64,000 nucleotides of DNA. Origin: Acanthosepion lycidas (lineage: Eukaryota > Mollusca > Cephalopoda > Sepiida > Sepiidae). Under the pieces are notes generated by a model. That model was given only the letters and a program-made list of their open reading frames with translations, had not been told where the DNA came from and ran no database searches. How positions within the stretch are numbered: position 1 is the stretch's first letter; every line of letters begins with the position of its first letter. Made by a program: the position numbers and the translations under genes. Shown piece by piece: positions 42,362 to 55,167 of this stretch. Location of the stretch: contig OZ010599.1 in NCBI GenBank assembly GCA_963932145.1, positions 44,570,844-44,634,843 on the forward strand, written 5' to 3'.

Positions 42362-44389
42362 TTATCAGATGTAACCGTTTTAATATTTTTAGATGAAGCA
42401 TTGTCATTATTATTAATTTTTTACAAGTATTTCTTTCATCTTATTTATCTGTAAAAAAGTAATAATAATCTGCATAACAGTTTTCATGCAGTTAAAGTTA
42501 AATGCCATTGAAACTTTCAATTGCAACAGAAAGTTCTTACCTCTTCCAAATTTTTTGTCATGCTGTAGTGAGTCAAAACCAAATAAAATAAAATATATAA
42601 ACAAAAAATAAAAAGGATTCAAATTAAAATAAGGCATTTGTGCTTTCCTTTAAAACCATTATCTCTTTCTTTCTCTCTCTCTCTCTCTAATCTTCTCTAT
42701 ATATACTTCTCTCTAAACTAACGAGAAGGCAAGCTTCAAATGAAACAGAGGAAGAAGAAGAAAAGACCAAACTCAGCCAAAAAACACCAGAAGTTGGAAA
42801 ATTCAGAGCCTACTTATTTGTGACTGAAAACTAATGAAAATTAGGGAGGCTCCACACATAACATCTGTTATAAAACAATGTAAAAAAAGAATGCAGGAAA
42901 ATAAAATAATTTTGGCCAATCAAAAAAATTAATACAAAGAGACTTTTGATGTTAGCTGAAACCAAAGTTCCTGCCAGAATCTCAGAGCCTGGTCAAAAGG
43001 ATATATGCTGACACCTCTGAGTTAGAAGAAAGAGGACAGCAGAAGAGGATGGAACAAAAGACGCTACTGCCAGAGAAACCAGTCATGTGTAATGGGTGAA
43101 GTAGTAGTTAAGAGGTAATCTGCTAATGATATTTCTGGCCTGCCTAGGGCTGAGAAAAATACAGTAGATTGACACTGACCTATTTCTAATATTACTACTA
43201 ACCTTAGCATTTCTCCAAACTACTACCTTATAAACAAACATTTTTGTGACACTGAATATGAAAGGACTCAGTCTAAAGCAAATAAATAAAAATATATTAT
43301 TTATTATATATCTTTCACTACAAATCATTTTGTGTCTATCTTTCCAATAAACATCACTAATATTTTCTACAACTCCTCATACAATATATATTTCTATAAT
43401 TCCCTTTCAATAGGCTAGTTAAGAAACATTAATATTTAACTTCTTGCTAATTGCAGATTTCAGAAACATGCTTATGTGCCAACTTGCAATGCTTCACTGC
43501 ACAAGTAGATGTATCATTTTTGCCTTTTTGCTTAGGTATTAATAAACAATAGAGAAATCAAGATATTATAATCAGTACAAATCTCCAAAAGAGATTGTCT
43601 GCTCTCATCAAACATCAACTTATACAGCAATACACTCTTAAACAAGTTCTTCTATCATTGTCATCGAACAGAGGTCAATAAGACTGGTAATCTTCTTGGC
43701 AGCCTTGCCTCATTTTGCAGTTTAAGTTACTTCTTATCACAGCTAAAGATCAGTAAATGTGAGAAACCTAAGCCTTCTTTAGTAATGTAATATGAGTTAT
43801 GGCTTTGCTTTGACAGGCACATCAGTTATAAACTTCATCCAATAATCAGCTGCCTTTGCCCTTCTTATTACTTCTGTTGATATTGTAGCAGGATTAACTG
43901 ATTGTCATTCACTCACTCACAGGCAAACAGTTGGAATTACATTGCTTTCAAGACTCTCCTGAAAGGAAATAGTTTCAAACAGTCAGCAACTTTATTCTTA
44001 TTGGTTGAATCAGTTTTGTTATACATTTTATGAATAGTAATATTTTGATCTGTATTAGACAGATGTCTGTATAGATGCAATTCGAACATAACACCCTTTA
44101 AAAATATGAGTAAATCTATGAGTAGGCTATGAGATGTAAGAACAAGCTGAATATCTTGGATTTATAGTTTCAGGCTAGAATTGGAGACATCCATTTATAT
44201 CATTAGTAGCTTTTACTTTTTCACTAACACTACCTGAGAGAAAATTCATGGTTTTTCTATTTGAATTTTCTGATAAATCATAATCAAGTTAATGATTGAG
44301 TAACCACATGGCAACTATTCCCCTATTGCCACATTAAATATTTGAGCTTAACAACTTAAAAATATTGCAATAACAATCATACATTAGAA
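42362..44389. other. Unassigned sequence
   Basis: It contains short TC (42665-42690) and GAA-rich (42750-42765) tracts. No conserved frame or repeat family recognised. Confidence 0.35.
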
Positions 44390-44670
44390 CATAGATCATT
44401 ATTTAAAGAACTAAGAGTGTACCAATAAAAAGATTCAGATTTGATAAGGTATTCCATTTCACTGAGCAGACGTTGAACACATGAGTGTTATCACCCTCTC
44501 TATTTTTCCTATCTTCCTTTATTTCTCTTCACTTTTCTTCTCTTCTTTTCAATTCCCTAAAACCAAGTAGCATTTCTGATATATATTTTTTGCTGTCTTT
44601 CGTTGCAATCAAAACTGAATGGTCTATTATTTATTTGAGGTAATGGCAAAGCATAACAGAGAAGTAAGCA
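44390..44670 (+). repeat. Local direct duplication, copy 1 (about 270 bp)
   Basis: The blocks CATTATTTAAAGAACTAAGA, ACATGAGTGTTATCACC, CCCTAAAACCAAG and GAGGTAATGGCAAAGCATAA recur in the same order at 44915-45160. Confidence 0.75.
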
Positions 44671-44914
44671 GAATTATAATATGGTGTTTCAATGCTTCCT
44701 CCTCAAGGATCCTGGAAATAGACAAATCTTAAAAGGAGGCAGACAGATTGCTGGTTAATCTAAATGTCAAATGAAACAGCATTGAAATCAGGAACTCTAC
44801 TTTTATTAACCAAATAATTATACAATTCACTAATGAAGGCAATAAAAGACTGAATCTCATTCAGGTCAACCAAGCCAAAAGAGTTTTGCTTTGTGATAGG
44901 ATAGATTTAATGCA

Positions 44915-45160
44915 GGTCATTATTTAAAGAAATAAGAAAATGAAAATATTCAAATTTGACAAAGTTTTCCATTTTACTGAAGCAGACAGTAAATACATGA
45001 GAGTGCTATCACCTCCTTTATATTCCATTTCTTTTTTTTATCCCTTAAACCAAAGAGAATCTCTTATATATATATATATTTTCTTGTCTTTCACTCAAAA
45101 TGGAATGGTCCATTACTTATCTGAGATAATGGCAGGATGTAATACATATGCTAACTAAAT
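44915..45160 (+). repeat. Local direct duplication, copy 2
   Basis: This is a diverged copy of 44390-44670, with a (TA)n at 45065-45080 where copy 1 has GATATATATT. Confidence 0.75.
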
Positions 45161-45184
45161 TACTCTAGTAACAGAGGATTGATT

Positions 45185-45495
45185 TTTGTTTGGTTTGTTT
45201 GTTTAACAGCATATCAACTCTTTATGGGTCATTTAATGCTGAAATTTTATTTTCTTGTGAGCATTGGTAATTAATTTTTCCAAAAAGGTATTGCTGGTAA
45301 TTTTTTTAATTTTTACTATAAAAATTATCTATTAATAATTTTTTCTAATATATTTTTATACTTTCATATTTTGATCCCAGTTTGGTGGTGGGGGTAACTA
45401 TTTGCCCATAGCTGGGACCCTAACAGGTACTACCACCCTGGAACAACAATAATTAACAGGTGGGTCTATGCTCCTCAAAACCTCCTCATCTTAAG
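45185..45495 (-). mobile_element. SINE-like element C
   Basis: On the minus strand the body reads CAGGGTGGTAGTACCTGTTA, GGGTCCCAGCTATGGGCAAA, and the tail TGACCCATAAAGAGTTGATA. The first two match 6905-6980. The tail is of the same type as in the composite SINE. No 5S head or clear tRNA B box. Confidence 0.5.
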
Positions 45496-45729
45496 TTCTA
45501 TCTTTCTATCTTTCTTTTTAGCAGACAATATTAGTGTTTAGAATTGGTGAAAAATGTATCTAATGTTTTTGTACTGTATACAGAGAGAATAAATCAGTAA
45601 TCTGAACACTTCATAGCATGACTAAGGATCAATTCAAATGCCTCATCTTTATTTGTATATTACAATCACAAGATGATTCAGGAAAAAGACAGGATGTATT
45701 GTTGTTGGCAAATGAAACAACCCAAGATA

Positions 45730-46240
45730 TCTCCTATAAAATGGAATAGTCAAAATCAAAGTAATATCTAGGAATGGTTTTCATGGAAGACAGAAAATAT
45801 GAATTCAAAATCTGAAGATATATTGGAATAGCAAAAAATGATTTCCTAAAACTCAGTAAACTATTAATAAAAAGGAAAAAAAAATTCATTAGAAATAAAG
45901 AAAGGAGTGCAGAACTGTTATGTAATATCAGTCCTCCTATATAACGGTGAATGCGGGATGATTTTCTCACAGATGAAGTAGAAACTTGAAGCAACAGAAA
46001 GGTGGTTCTACAGAAGAATGCTGTGAATACCATTCACCATGAGTGATGAGAAATTAATAAGAAAGTTTCAGGGAAAATGGAAACAAAAAGTATAATTAGA
46101 ATTAGAAGGAGGTAATTAAAATGGATAGGAAGTTGTGAAGAATTATGATCTCCACCTACATCTGGAAAGGACATATTAGCCAGATGATTTTGGATATATG
46201 AAAATACTAACTGCAGTATTTCAGTGAATATTAAACTTAA
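45730..46240 (+). mobile_element. RTE-like LINE, C-terminal fragment
   Basis: The plus strand encodes ISLEIKKGVQNCYVISVLLY, then KLEATERWFYRRML, matching the family (ISLETKKRVLNGYVISFLLY at 61.15 kb). It is interrupted by stops and truncated at the 5' side. Confidence 0.65.
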
Positions 46241-46779
46241 AATGATTTGCTGATAATCCAACAGCTTACACCATCTATGCCAATAGAACATACAAGAAGA
46301 TACAAATATAAAATGAGGCTACAATAAAGGTTGTTAGAAGCTTGCTGGCACTGTAAAGAATGATATTTTGAACAAGATGTCTTCTGTACAAAATATACAG
46401 ATGGGCATATTCAGTAGAAAAGGCCATAAAGAAGATTGATGACATCTTCACTGGTGCTCAAGATGAAACAAACAAGAGGTGACAGGTCAATCAAAATCAA
46501 TGTCTCGACAATCCATAGAAATGACAGACATCTTCAAGGTTGATGCTGTTTCTAAGATAAAATATATTTTAATGAGTATTTAATGGTGTACAACTTTACT
46601 CCCAGTTGGATATCATGTCTTTTTTCAAGTTATCTTTTCATATGATTGGAATGTTCAAATTAGTTCTTCCAAAGCACAAGGAGAAAATTGCATTTGGTGA
46701 CACCTTAAGACTTGTCCAAAAATTGTATCATAAAATTCAAATATAGATGATTTTACAGATTTGTTTTCTATGTTCCATG
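46241..46779. other. Unassigned sequence
   Basis: Nothing recognised. Confidence 0.3.
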
Positions 46780-47510
46780 TCCCTTCAGAACATTGGCAAT
46801 CATGGCTCTTCACAACGTCCTGTCCTTTATTTTTGTCTTTTCACTATCTCCTCTAAACACTATTTACACAATCTCGTTAGGTAGGTTATGCACTGTTTCT
46901 CGCTATACCTCTTGCTTCCAATATATCCTGTGAGTATCAAATTCTCCAAGCCCTCTTTCCTCTTTATATGCCCTAAAATTTCAACTATCTTTTTCTGATG
47001 CTACATATAAGTATTTTTAATTTCATTTCATTTTCTCTAAATCTTTGTCATTGCTCACATGTTCAGTCTATGGTATTCTCAGCATCTTTTTGCTGAACCA
47101 CATTTCTGTTGCTTCAAGTCTCTTCTTCATCTATGAGGAGATTGTTCAGCATTCACTGCCATATAGAAGGAATGATGTTACATAACCATTCAGTACCCTT
47201 TTCTTTGTTTCTAATGAATTTTTTTCTGTTTCTTAATACTTTACTTAGCTTTTGGAAGGCATTGTTCAATTTCAATTTCAGTGTCACACTTTCCAAATTG
47301 TCTTAGTAAATATGTTCAGAGAATCTTTTCTTTCTCTGTGAGGAAATTGTCCAGCATTCATAGGAGGATTGATATTACATAACAGTGTAGTAATCTTTTC
47401 TTTTTAAAAATTTTTTTCTCTTTCTTAATACTTTGCTTAGCTTTTGGAAGGCATATTTCCCTATCTCAATGTGCCTTTTGGATTTCAATGTCACACTTTC
47501 TGTCCTCTGT
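46780..47510 (-). mobile_element. RTE-like LINE, 3' portion with internal partial duplication
   Basis: On the minus strand it covers the LLYGSECW-type region to the 3' UTR (CAGAACATTGGCAATCATGG at 46787). The stretch 47335-47510 repeats the part already present at 47100-47310 (TTTCTTAATACTTTGCTTAG), so two partly overlapping copies stand side by side. No intact frame remains. Confidence 0.65.
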
Positions 47511-48890
47511 TAAACCAGATATTTAAATATACTATATGTTACTGTAGTGTTTTTTGTCTAATGTTGAGAAACATAACTTTATGATGCAATGTATCAAATA
47601 TCTTCTATCTATAATGACACAAATGATAATCAGCCAGACCCTGCCATCATTGAAGTGATTCAGTAAATGCTTTTACTATCAAATCTCCTTATACTATTCT
47701 TTTCTCAGCTATACATGTCATTACAGTATATCTTTTTGTTTGTGGTTCACAGTGAGAAGAGACTTCTCAATTGTCTGCCCCCAAAAGTTTCAAAGCATGA
47801 ATGATGGAAATTATCATTTTATACTTCCTGGTACATTTGTCCCACAAACAAAATTTGCTGAACTCATAATGAGTCCAGATAAAGAAAGGTCACAAAACAT
47901 AGAATTCAAACAAACAGCAATTAATAAATTTTTAATGAGAGCTGTTATAGAAGGATAAAGAAAGAAACAAAGCTGAAATTATAAACAGTTCAATACAATC
48001 TTCAGCCTGTGTGTCTGTAGTACTTACATACCTTGTGCCTATCAGAGTAAAAGGAAACATGTTGCCACTCCAAAAATCAAAGGCAAAATAGGAAGAGCTT
48101 TTGAAATATCCTGCCACGTGTGATTATAATCAGGGTGTGGTAATCCAACAATAGTACCTAGAGTGCTATTTAAATGAGTGGTTGCTTCCCTCAAACCTGC
48201 TCTTAACTCATTTTAATTCATCAATGTAAATAGTGGTTGCCTCAGATGATTTGGGTCATTGTAGTGGAGCAGTGATCTCTCATATATTTTCAGATATTCC
48301 AGAAAAAAAGTGATCACATATGCAATTAGGTCAGTAAAGCTCACCAAGAAAACAATGACTCAAAATAAAAACAGGACACTGGCAATTATTTTTACTGTAC
48401 AAACTATTTTTCAAGCTTCTAACTGATCAAAAAATTGTTGTTGGCTATTTTTAGTTCCAAAACGGGTATATCATTTTACATCATTAATAGAGACTGCAAC
48501 ATTAGGCAAGAACTCTTCCGTGTTATAACTTCAAATTCAATTACAGGTTAACCAATAATTTCAGCTAGGCAAACACTCTGTCATTTCTTATGGGTTTACA
48601 GTCAACTGAAGCTGAACACATGGTCATTGTTATTATCACTGAACCAAAGTTAAAAAAAAGTATTTATTTTCAGATTATTCATGTACTACTGATTATAGCT
48701 ATGATGATCAAAGTAGCTAATTTAAGAGACCCAATGAAAGAAATCATACAAGAAATGGTCAACTGATACCAGGCAGCTATACTCTATGAGATGCAAGTTG
48801 AGAATCCATCTAGGATATGGTTTATCAATGAACCTCAACTATTACCAAGTAAAACTCCAGACAAAAATAGCAATACTACTAACACTAGAG
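47511..48890. other. Unassigned sequence
   Basis: A 72-residue plus-strand frame at 47740-47958 has no recognisable relatives. Nothing else seen. Confidence 0.3.
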
Positions 48891-49278
48891 GGTTTGTGAT
48901 ATTGAAACACTGGTTCTCATAAGATCACTGAATTTAAGCAATATTGATCCTGGTCAGTACTGAGATGGGTGACCACTTGAGGATACCAGGTATTGTAAGC
49001 TTGGATGTGTGGGTAGTGTAATGGATAATGGTTCAAAATTGGATATCAGATAGCCGAGTTCCAATTCCAGTTAGATTCATTATATTCATTTATGTGTAAA
49101 GACTCTTGGGAAAGGCATGAATCCACATCTTCTCCTCCTAGCTAGAGTTTAATTAGTAGAATTTGTATAAGTAAATCATTATTATCTCCCAAAATGTTTT
49201 TAGAATCTAAAAATATTTTCTGGTTTTAAATAACCTGAAAAAGGTTCATAAGCTGTAATCAGTCAATTAATCTATCAA
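48891..49278 (+). mobile_element. Composite SINE (5S head, tRNA unit, tail), full length
   Basis: It contains the 5S internal control region (TTTAAGCAATATTGATCC, GGTCAGTACTGAGATGGGTG, GGATACCAGGTATTG), the tRNA unit (GGGTAGTGTAATGGATAATG, CCGAGTTCCAATTCC) and the tail (CATTATTATCTCCC, TTTTAAATAACCTG). The 3' end abuts a MITE at 49281. Confidence 0.9.
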
Positions 49279-49280
49279 TA

Positions 49281-49433
49281 CAGTGTAACCCGTATATAAG
49301 AGAAACCCGGATATAAGAGATATTTTATCTGGTCCCAAATTTAGAGCCTGTGTTAATGTATATATAATAGACCAAACCCGGATATAAGAGACTTCTTCTC
49401 CGGTCCCAACTCTCTTATATCCGGGTTACACTG
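49281..49433. mobile_element. Pogo/Tigger-like MITE (153 bp)
   Basis: The left end CAGTGTAACCCGTATATAAG and the right end (complement CAGTGTAACCCGGATATAAG) are inverted repeats flanked by TA. The interior repeats CCCGGATATAAGAGA twice. The CAGTGTAACC start resembles pogo/Tigger termini. No coding sequence. Confidence 0.85.
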
Positions 49434-49435
49434 TA

Positions 49436-50610
49436 CTATCATTAGATGTTTTACTGGAAATATTTGTATTGGAAATCACTCCCCCACCCCCACCAAAAAA
49501 TGAAAAATCTGCCTCAAATTATTATGACAAATCCTTTGTCAGGTAGGCTCCATCTTGCTTTGTGTGAGATTAAACCCAGCCCTACTTCAACAAAAAAAAA
49601 AATATGGCTATGTATGTATGCTACAGCAATGCAAACAAAATAGTCCAGGTCAGATGTTGACTAAGTTGTACCAGTTAAGTGACTTTTCCAGAAGCATTCA
49701 AAACCTGGCTTCTTGATTTGAAAGTAAACATATTTTGTGTCTGCTAAACAAGCCTTTACTTGTTGGGTAAATACTCTATCTTAAGGACTCTAATTTGTAT
49801 GATTCTGAATTGGAGATTTCTATATCTTAGGTGGATTTTGTTTATAATATTAAGCATTGTGGATTTTATGAATACAAAAATACTAAAGAAAATTCATAGT
49901 TTTCTGAGTTATTTGAAAAATGTTGACTGTGACTAGGGCTTAAAATAGCAAGTAAAGAACCATGCTGATCCCAAATACAAACAATTCAATTTAACTATAC
50001 TTGAATAAGGTTAGGTATAAGGACACTTCAAACAATATCAGTTGATCATCTCCTTCTCCATCTTAAATAAAAAAAGCTCTTTATGTAATTTGTCCTGACA
50101 CTTTCTCAACAAATGTTGCATGTCATACTTGCATAAATAGGTTGTAGAGTAGGTCACTTTTTATGTGTGTACTGTTGTCTTTTCAGCTAACTGGATGCAG
50201 GTTATTCTCATTGTTGAATAAGAAAGATCCTTTGACTGATAAGCTTGACATGCTATTTCTCTCTGGCTTAGCCATTAACAAATGAACTCAAAAACCTGCA
50301 TCACTATCAGTACATCATAACAGCCAGTGCATATCAGATCAGATCACATGACCCAACACTGTGAATCATTAGGTCATTTACAATGTCCTGCTAGCAACAT
50401 TAGATGTTCATCATTTTTTAAAACTCAGATATTCTTTTTTCCAGTTTTTTTTCCTAGCAGAATATATTGTTTATTTTTCAGACAATTTTAATAGAAAAGT
50501 GTTTGTTTATAAATCTCTCTATGTCTAAATTAAAGTAAATATGCATAATTATATGTTTTAACTGATTTTGCTCTAAAATGACAATCAAGAATATAATGTA
50601 TCTTTAACTT
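49436..50610. other. Unassigned sequence
   Basis: Nothing recognised beyond short A and C runs. Confidence 0.3.
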
Positions 50611-50772
50611 ATGGGCTTATATCGCTATTATGTTGAAACATTGGTTCTTGTATGCTCACCAGTTAAGCAACATTGATCCTGGTCAGTACTGAGATAGGCG
50701 ACCACTTGAGAATACCAGGTACTGTAAGCTTGAGTGTATGGGTGGTGTAATGAATAATGTCTCAAGTTCATT
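50611..50772 (+). mobile_element. Composite SINE, 3'-truncated (5S head and tRNA start)
   Basis: GGGCTTATATCGC, CAGTTAAGCAACATTGATCC, GGTCAGTACTGAGATAGGCG and GAATACCAGGTACTGTAAGC form the 5S head. The tRNA A-box region GGGTGGTGTAATGAATAATG follows and then homology stops. Confidence 0.85.
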
Positions 50773-51439
50773 TGATCTTCAATATCTTGTGCAGTTGGGA
50801 TATTCTTCAACAGTTAAATCATCTGAGTGATAATCTATTTTGTTACTAACTACAGACAAGTCTTACCAAAAACTACCATTATGGACTGACTTGGAAAGAA
50901 TCAGTGATATTTATGCCAAATGGAAATAGATATGAGTCTAAAAAGAGTCCAAGAAATTTTTATTTCTTCAGAGAAGGGAGAATGAGTTTGAGAAAAAGAC
51001 TGTGTTAGTTAGATTGTTGAACTTCAGATTTAAATTTTATTGAGATGCAAAAGCAAGATGAATATGATTTTGCATTGTGTCAGAAAAATGAGAGGGAATT
51101 TACATGAATATGACTTATGTGAATCTGAGATATTTACTGTTGAGTATGTCTACTAACACCCTCTTGTCTGAAATATAGAGAGCTATTTACATACATCTTC
51201 TTTCTAATTAGGTAAATATAACATGATAAGCTATAAGAAAAAATTGTCTGAATTTTACAAAATGACAGATGACCCAGCCAAGTTGGTGTGGTCCGTTTCA
51301 CCATAAATGAAATGTCTTTTTCACCACAAATGCTATGTAAGCTTGAAAGTCAGCTGAAAAAAATGTTTGCTATTTTTTCTGAAATTATATGTATATACCC
51401 AACTTTACAAGGAAGAAGTAAGGATGGAGTAAATGATAG
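50773..51439. other. Unassigned sequence
   Basis: Nothing recognised. Confidence 0.3.
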
Positions 51440-51535
51440 TGGCTTAGATTGAGCAATTGGGGATCCAAGTTCGAATTCCAGTCAAATTCATTACATTTAC
51501 TTACAGGCTAATATCCCAGTGCTTGTACTTTTCAC
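51440..51535 (+). mobile_element. Composite/B-type SINE, tRNA part only
   Basis: It has a near-consensus B box in CCAAGTTCGAATTCCAG and the following TTCATTACATTTACTTACAG. Both ends are truncated, and a minus-strand LINE begins directly after it. Confidence 0.65.
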
Positions 51536-52090
51536 AGAATTCGCCCAGGATTGGTTGAGCTGGTTTCTTCAAATGAATTTGCCATATCCTAAATGAAAGC
51601 TGACCAAGCTTTGTGGTTGAATGCAATTGAGCCAGTAAGGCCTGACGAATCATGATTACAATGGCGAGTCCTGAACTTGTGCAAACGCTAAAATAATTTA
51701 ACGTTCTCTTTAACCACCTTAAGCCATGTTTTTAGCTGTCCACCATGCTGCTTCCACCAACTTTAGTAGGGGACATTCAGAGCAATTGCCTTACAGATTA
51801 ATTCATCTGTTGTTAAAGAAAAAACATGGTCAAACCACCAAAGTCACCTTGAAAGCAGAACTTGTTGAAGAGAGCCAATTTGCCAGTGAGTGCCGATAAT
51901 GATGTTTAAGATGAAGTGTTACCAGCAGCCACAGAGAATTCAGTGCAGATAGAAGTCATCAAACACCTTGAACTTGTAAAGACCCCCAGCTCTAACTAAC
52001 CAAGTCTCTCTGCCATAGAGAAGGATTGTCCTGACCAAAACTTGATATTCAGAATGTTGTGTTAACTTCAATTTCAGATCTATATCACTA
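51536..52090 (-). mobile_element. RTE-clade LINE of a second type, C-terminal end
   Basis: The minus strand encodes ILLYGRETWLVRAGGLYKFK then VFDDF, later GGQLKTWLKVVKENVK, and finally AWSAFI, stop, DMANSFEETSSTNPGRIL. These correspond to LLYGxETWxxR...LxVFD, GGQLKTW and the EASSTRPG tail of RTE-like LINEs such as those of flatworms and molluscs. It differs from the GKRxRGRQ family elsewhere in the window. Several stops are present. Confidence 0.65.
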
Positions 52091-52124
52091 AGAAAATGTA
52101 TGAATTCCTCTCTTATCACTCCAG

Positions 52125-52240
52125 CTTTGGGTAAAATAGCAGGACAGACTGGGTCCTATAGCTTTGAATGGCAACCAGTTAGGACAACTCTGAATTCAAA
52201 ATCAACCTGGAGAGGGTTGGGCTTCATCAGGCTAACTTGT
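52125..52240 (+). repeat. SINE B 3' half fragment
   Basis: GGGTAAAATAGCAGGACAGA, CTGGGTCCTATAGCTTTG and AATGGCAACCAGTTAGGACA match the SINE-B 3' half; it continues further 3' than the other copies (GGGCTTCATCAGGCTAACTT). The head is missing. Confidence 0.6.
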
Positions 52241-52619
52241 CAAAGACACATCACTGCTACTGCAGGTACAGTACATGTGGTGCCTCTATTATGGAAGTTG
52301 TGATGATCATGAACTTTTTTTTATCAATGAAATGTAAGAATAAAATTGTTTCAGTGTAATTTTTCAGAATTTCATAGAAAATAGACCATCAGTGGAATAT
52401 TTATAAAACAACTGATTCTTGTCTTTCTAACAATTCTCTTTTACATTAAAATTACAGTATTTAATTCCCCCCAAAACTGGTAAAAGTAAAGTGTGTAATA
52501 AACAAACTTGAGAATTGTCATTGAATTTTCTATTTTCTTAATAAATTCACAGAGTACAAGGGATTACGACCAAATGATGATCTGCTGTCCATAGATTTAT
52601 TTATTTTACTTATTTTTTT

Positions 52620-52755
52620 ATTTATTTTTGCAATGTCAATCACTATCTAGCGTCCCCCTGATTATTCTTTTCTCTTCTCACTGCTAATTCTTCTACACCC
52701 AGTAACCCCTGTGTTTTAGTGGCTTTACTACCTTGTATGGGGTGAAACTGATTAA
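52620..52755 (+). mobile_element. Jockey/CR1-like LINE, 3' terminal scrap
   Basis: GCAATGTCAATCACTATCTA and the 3' UTR CCTTGTATGGGGTGAAACTG with GATTAAAAC end at a (TA)n tract. No SINE-like tail. Confidence 0.6.

Positions 52756-52758
<3 letters not shown>

Positions 52759-52817
<59 letters not shown>
52759..52817. repeat. (TA)n microsatellite
   Basis: About 29 TA units follow the LINE 3' end. Confidence 0.95.
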
Positions 52818-52821
<4 letters not shown>

Positions 52822-55080
52822 TAGATATATTCTTTTTAATCTATACATACACACTTTACTCATGTATAAACTCTTACATGGGCATATTTATATTTATACC
52901 AATAAATATAGTAATATATATATACACAAGATATATAGGTATATTCAAATATAGCACATATCAAGATACAAACATACCAATCAAATGCATTTATATACAA
53001 ATGAACAAATTTTCAGGCATATATATGTGCATAAAATAATATATAAGCAATAAAATTAATTATTTCAGTGAATCTTGGTTGGTAAGTTTAAATCTCAGTT
53101 ACTAATAAGTCCGCAGCCATTATGTTCATGCAAGAAAATATACACCATTGAAAAGTGAAGATAGAAACTCCAGATGAATAATTTATCAACCAAATTAACA
53201 AAAGAAATAAATAAAGGAAAAGGGATGAAAGAAAGAAACAAGCAAAAAGTAATCAAAAAAGGAAAATCTTGAAATGGATGTTTTTTTATTTATTTATGAA
53301 AAAGTACAGACTAATGGGGGAGAATGCAGAAAAAGTAAAGGTGTCCAAGATAAAATGCTATCAATGGTTTTGTAGTTTTGTTGGATTAGTTTCTGAAGAC
53401 AATTTTTCAGTTGCTCTCAAATTTCTTTTAGCATACATTTGCAAATATGAAAGCAAAATATATGAGTGCACAAATATCTAAATGGATGGCAAAGAAAGTA
53501 AGAATTAAGAATAAAGACAGATAAAATGGAATTGTTAAAAAATGAACATAACAGGTAAGCTAGAATAAAGATGAAAAGAAAGGAATATTTAAAGGAAAAG
53601 GAATCAAAAATTATAATAACACAATAAACGAAATTAGGTATGAGCCAGAAAAAAGAATAGAAAGAATTAGCAACAATTATGAATGAAGAAACAAAAGAAT
53701 ATAATGAAGAAGGGAAAAATAAATCACAAATAGCAAAAAGTAAATAGGAATGAAAAGAATAAAGAGATTAAAGTAAGTGTGGAAAGAGAGAAAATATAAA
53801 AGAGTAAGATAGCCAGTCAACAGATAAATGGGTGGTGGGGGGAGTCCAGATGAAATTTTAAGTAGCAAAAGAGCTAAAAGCAAAAAATCAAGAAATAAGG
53901 AAATAAAAGTTGGAAAAATGCAAGACAAAAAAACAATTACGGTTACTTGTTTATTTTTTCCTTCTTAAAATAATTCTCAGGTTTCATTTGCACTTTTTAA
54001 AGGCAATCTTTCTGAAATGAGCCTACAAACATTCTGAATACTTGAGTGAAAAAGAGAAATCTAAGAGCAAAACTGAAGAGAAACTTACAATAGAGAAGAA
54101 GACAAAAAGAGAAAAACATGACATTGGAAGAAAAGTTATAATAGGAAAGACACATAAATTAAGTTGAGAAAGCTGAATGTTTTTTTTTTTGTGGTGGTTG
54201 GGGTGGATCTATGCAGGAAGTGGGAGAATTCATCATTGGTCACTTGGCAGATGGGCATTTTTTAAGGACTTGCCAGTTTGGAAGATTTTCCAATCTATTG
54301 ACTGACAAAAGGATTTCAGAACTAAAATTAAATACTGCATTAATTACTTACAAACTCAGGCAATAGATTTGCAGAGAGAAAATGATTTATAAGTATGACA
54401 GAGTTGTAGTAAAGTCCAAATATAAGCAATTATAATTGTAATATTAAATAAAAATATTAACAAAAAATGTAACTGTTTATTCAAAATTTAATTGGTTTGT
54501 TTAGTGATTAACACTAATTTTGAATATTAAATACTAACAGTTAACATTCTAAATCACAGGATAATTGCAAAGTATTATTAGTTTAGAATGTAGATGCAAT
54601 GTGTTATTACTTTAAAAGCAATAATATGAAAAATGGAATTTTATCATATAAGGAAAATATTAATAAAAATCTATAAAGAGTTAAATAGAAAGAATTAAGC
54701 TTATCTCAAAAGAACTAAATTGAAACAATGATATGGGGAATAAGAATGATGAATTAAAATGCAGAAATATTATCTATAGTTTAATTATTCAATAGCCAAT
54801 TTAAATGGATAAAATGTTATATTTCATTTTTATTGAAGCCTACTGATATTTGAAAATACAGGAGACATCAATGTACAAATGACATATCTAGAAGAATGGT
54901 GTTTGGAACATCTAGCTACAGTGCACTTAACAACAACAGAGGCTGGTAATTTGCTTAACTAGGGTTTTTAGTAGATGTTCTTTAAAGAACTGTTGTGTAT
55001 TGGGGAGTTGATGCTAGCCTCATAGAATCCTGTTGATGCAATTTGGGAATATTTCCAAGTTTTTTGTTTTATTATTATTA
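52818..55080. other. Unassigned sequence
   Basis: 53160-54150 is purine-rich on the plus strand with many GAAA words. A 70-residue frame at 53269-53481 has no recognisable relative. No repeat family assigned. Confidence 0.3.
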
Positions 55081-55103
55081 TCATCATCATCATTATCATC
55101 ATG

Positions 55104-55166
<63 letters not shown>

Positions 55167-55167
55167 T
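55081..55167. repeat. (ATC)n then (ATT)n at the 3' end of a LINE
   Basis: (TCA)n at 55081-55102 passes into (TTA)n at 55104-55167. On the minus strand this is the LINE's (AAT)n tail followed by the same GAT-type triplet that flanks its 5' end. Confidence 0.9.

Noticed and set aside
47740-47958. 72-residue plus-strand frame (MWFTVRRDFSIVCPQKFQSM)
   Set aside because: No family recognised, no splice or regulatory context; expected by chance in a window of this size.
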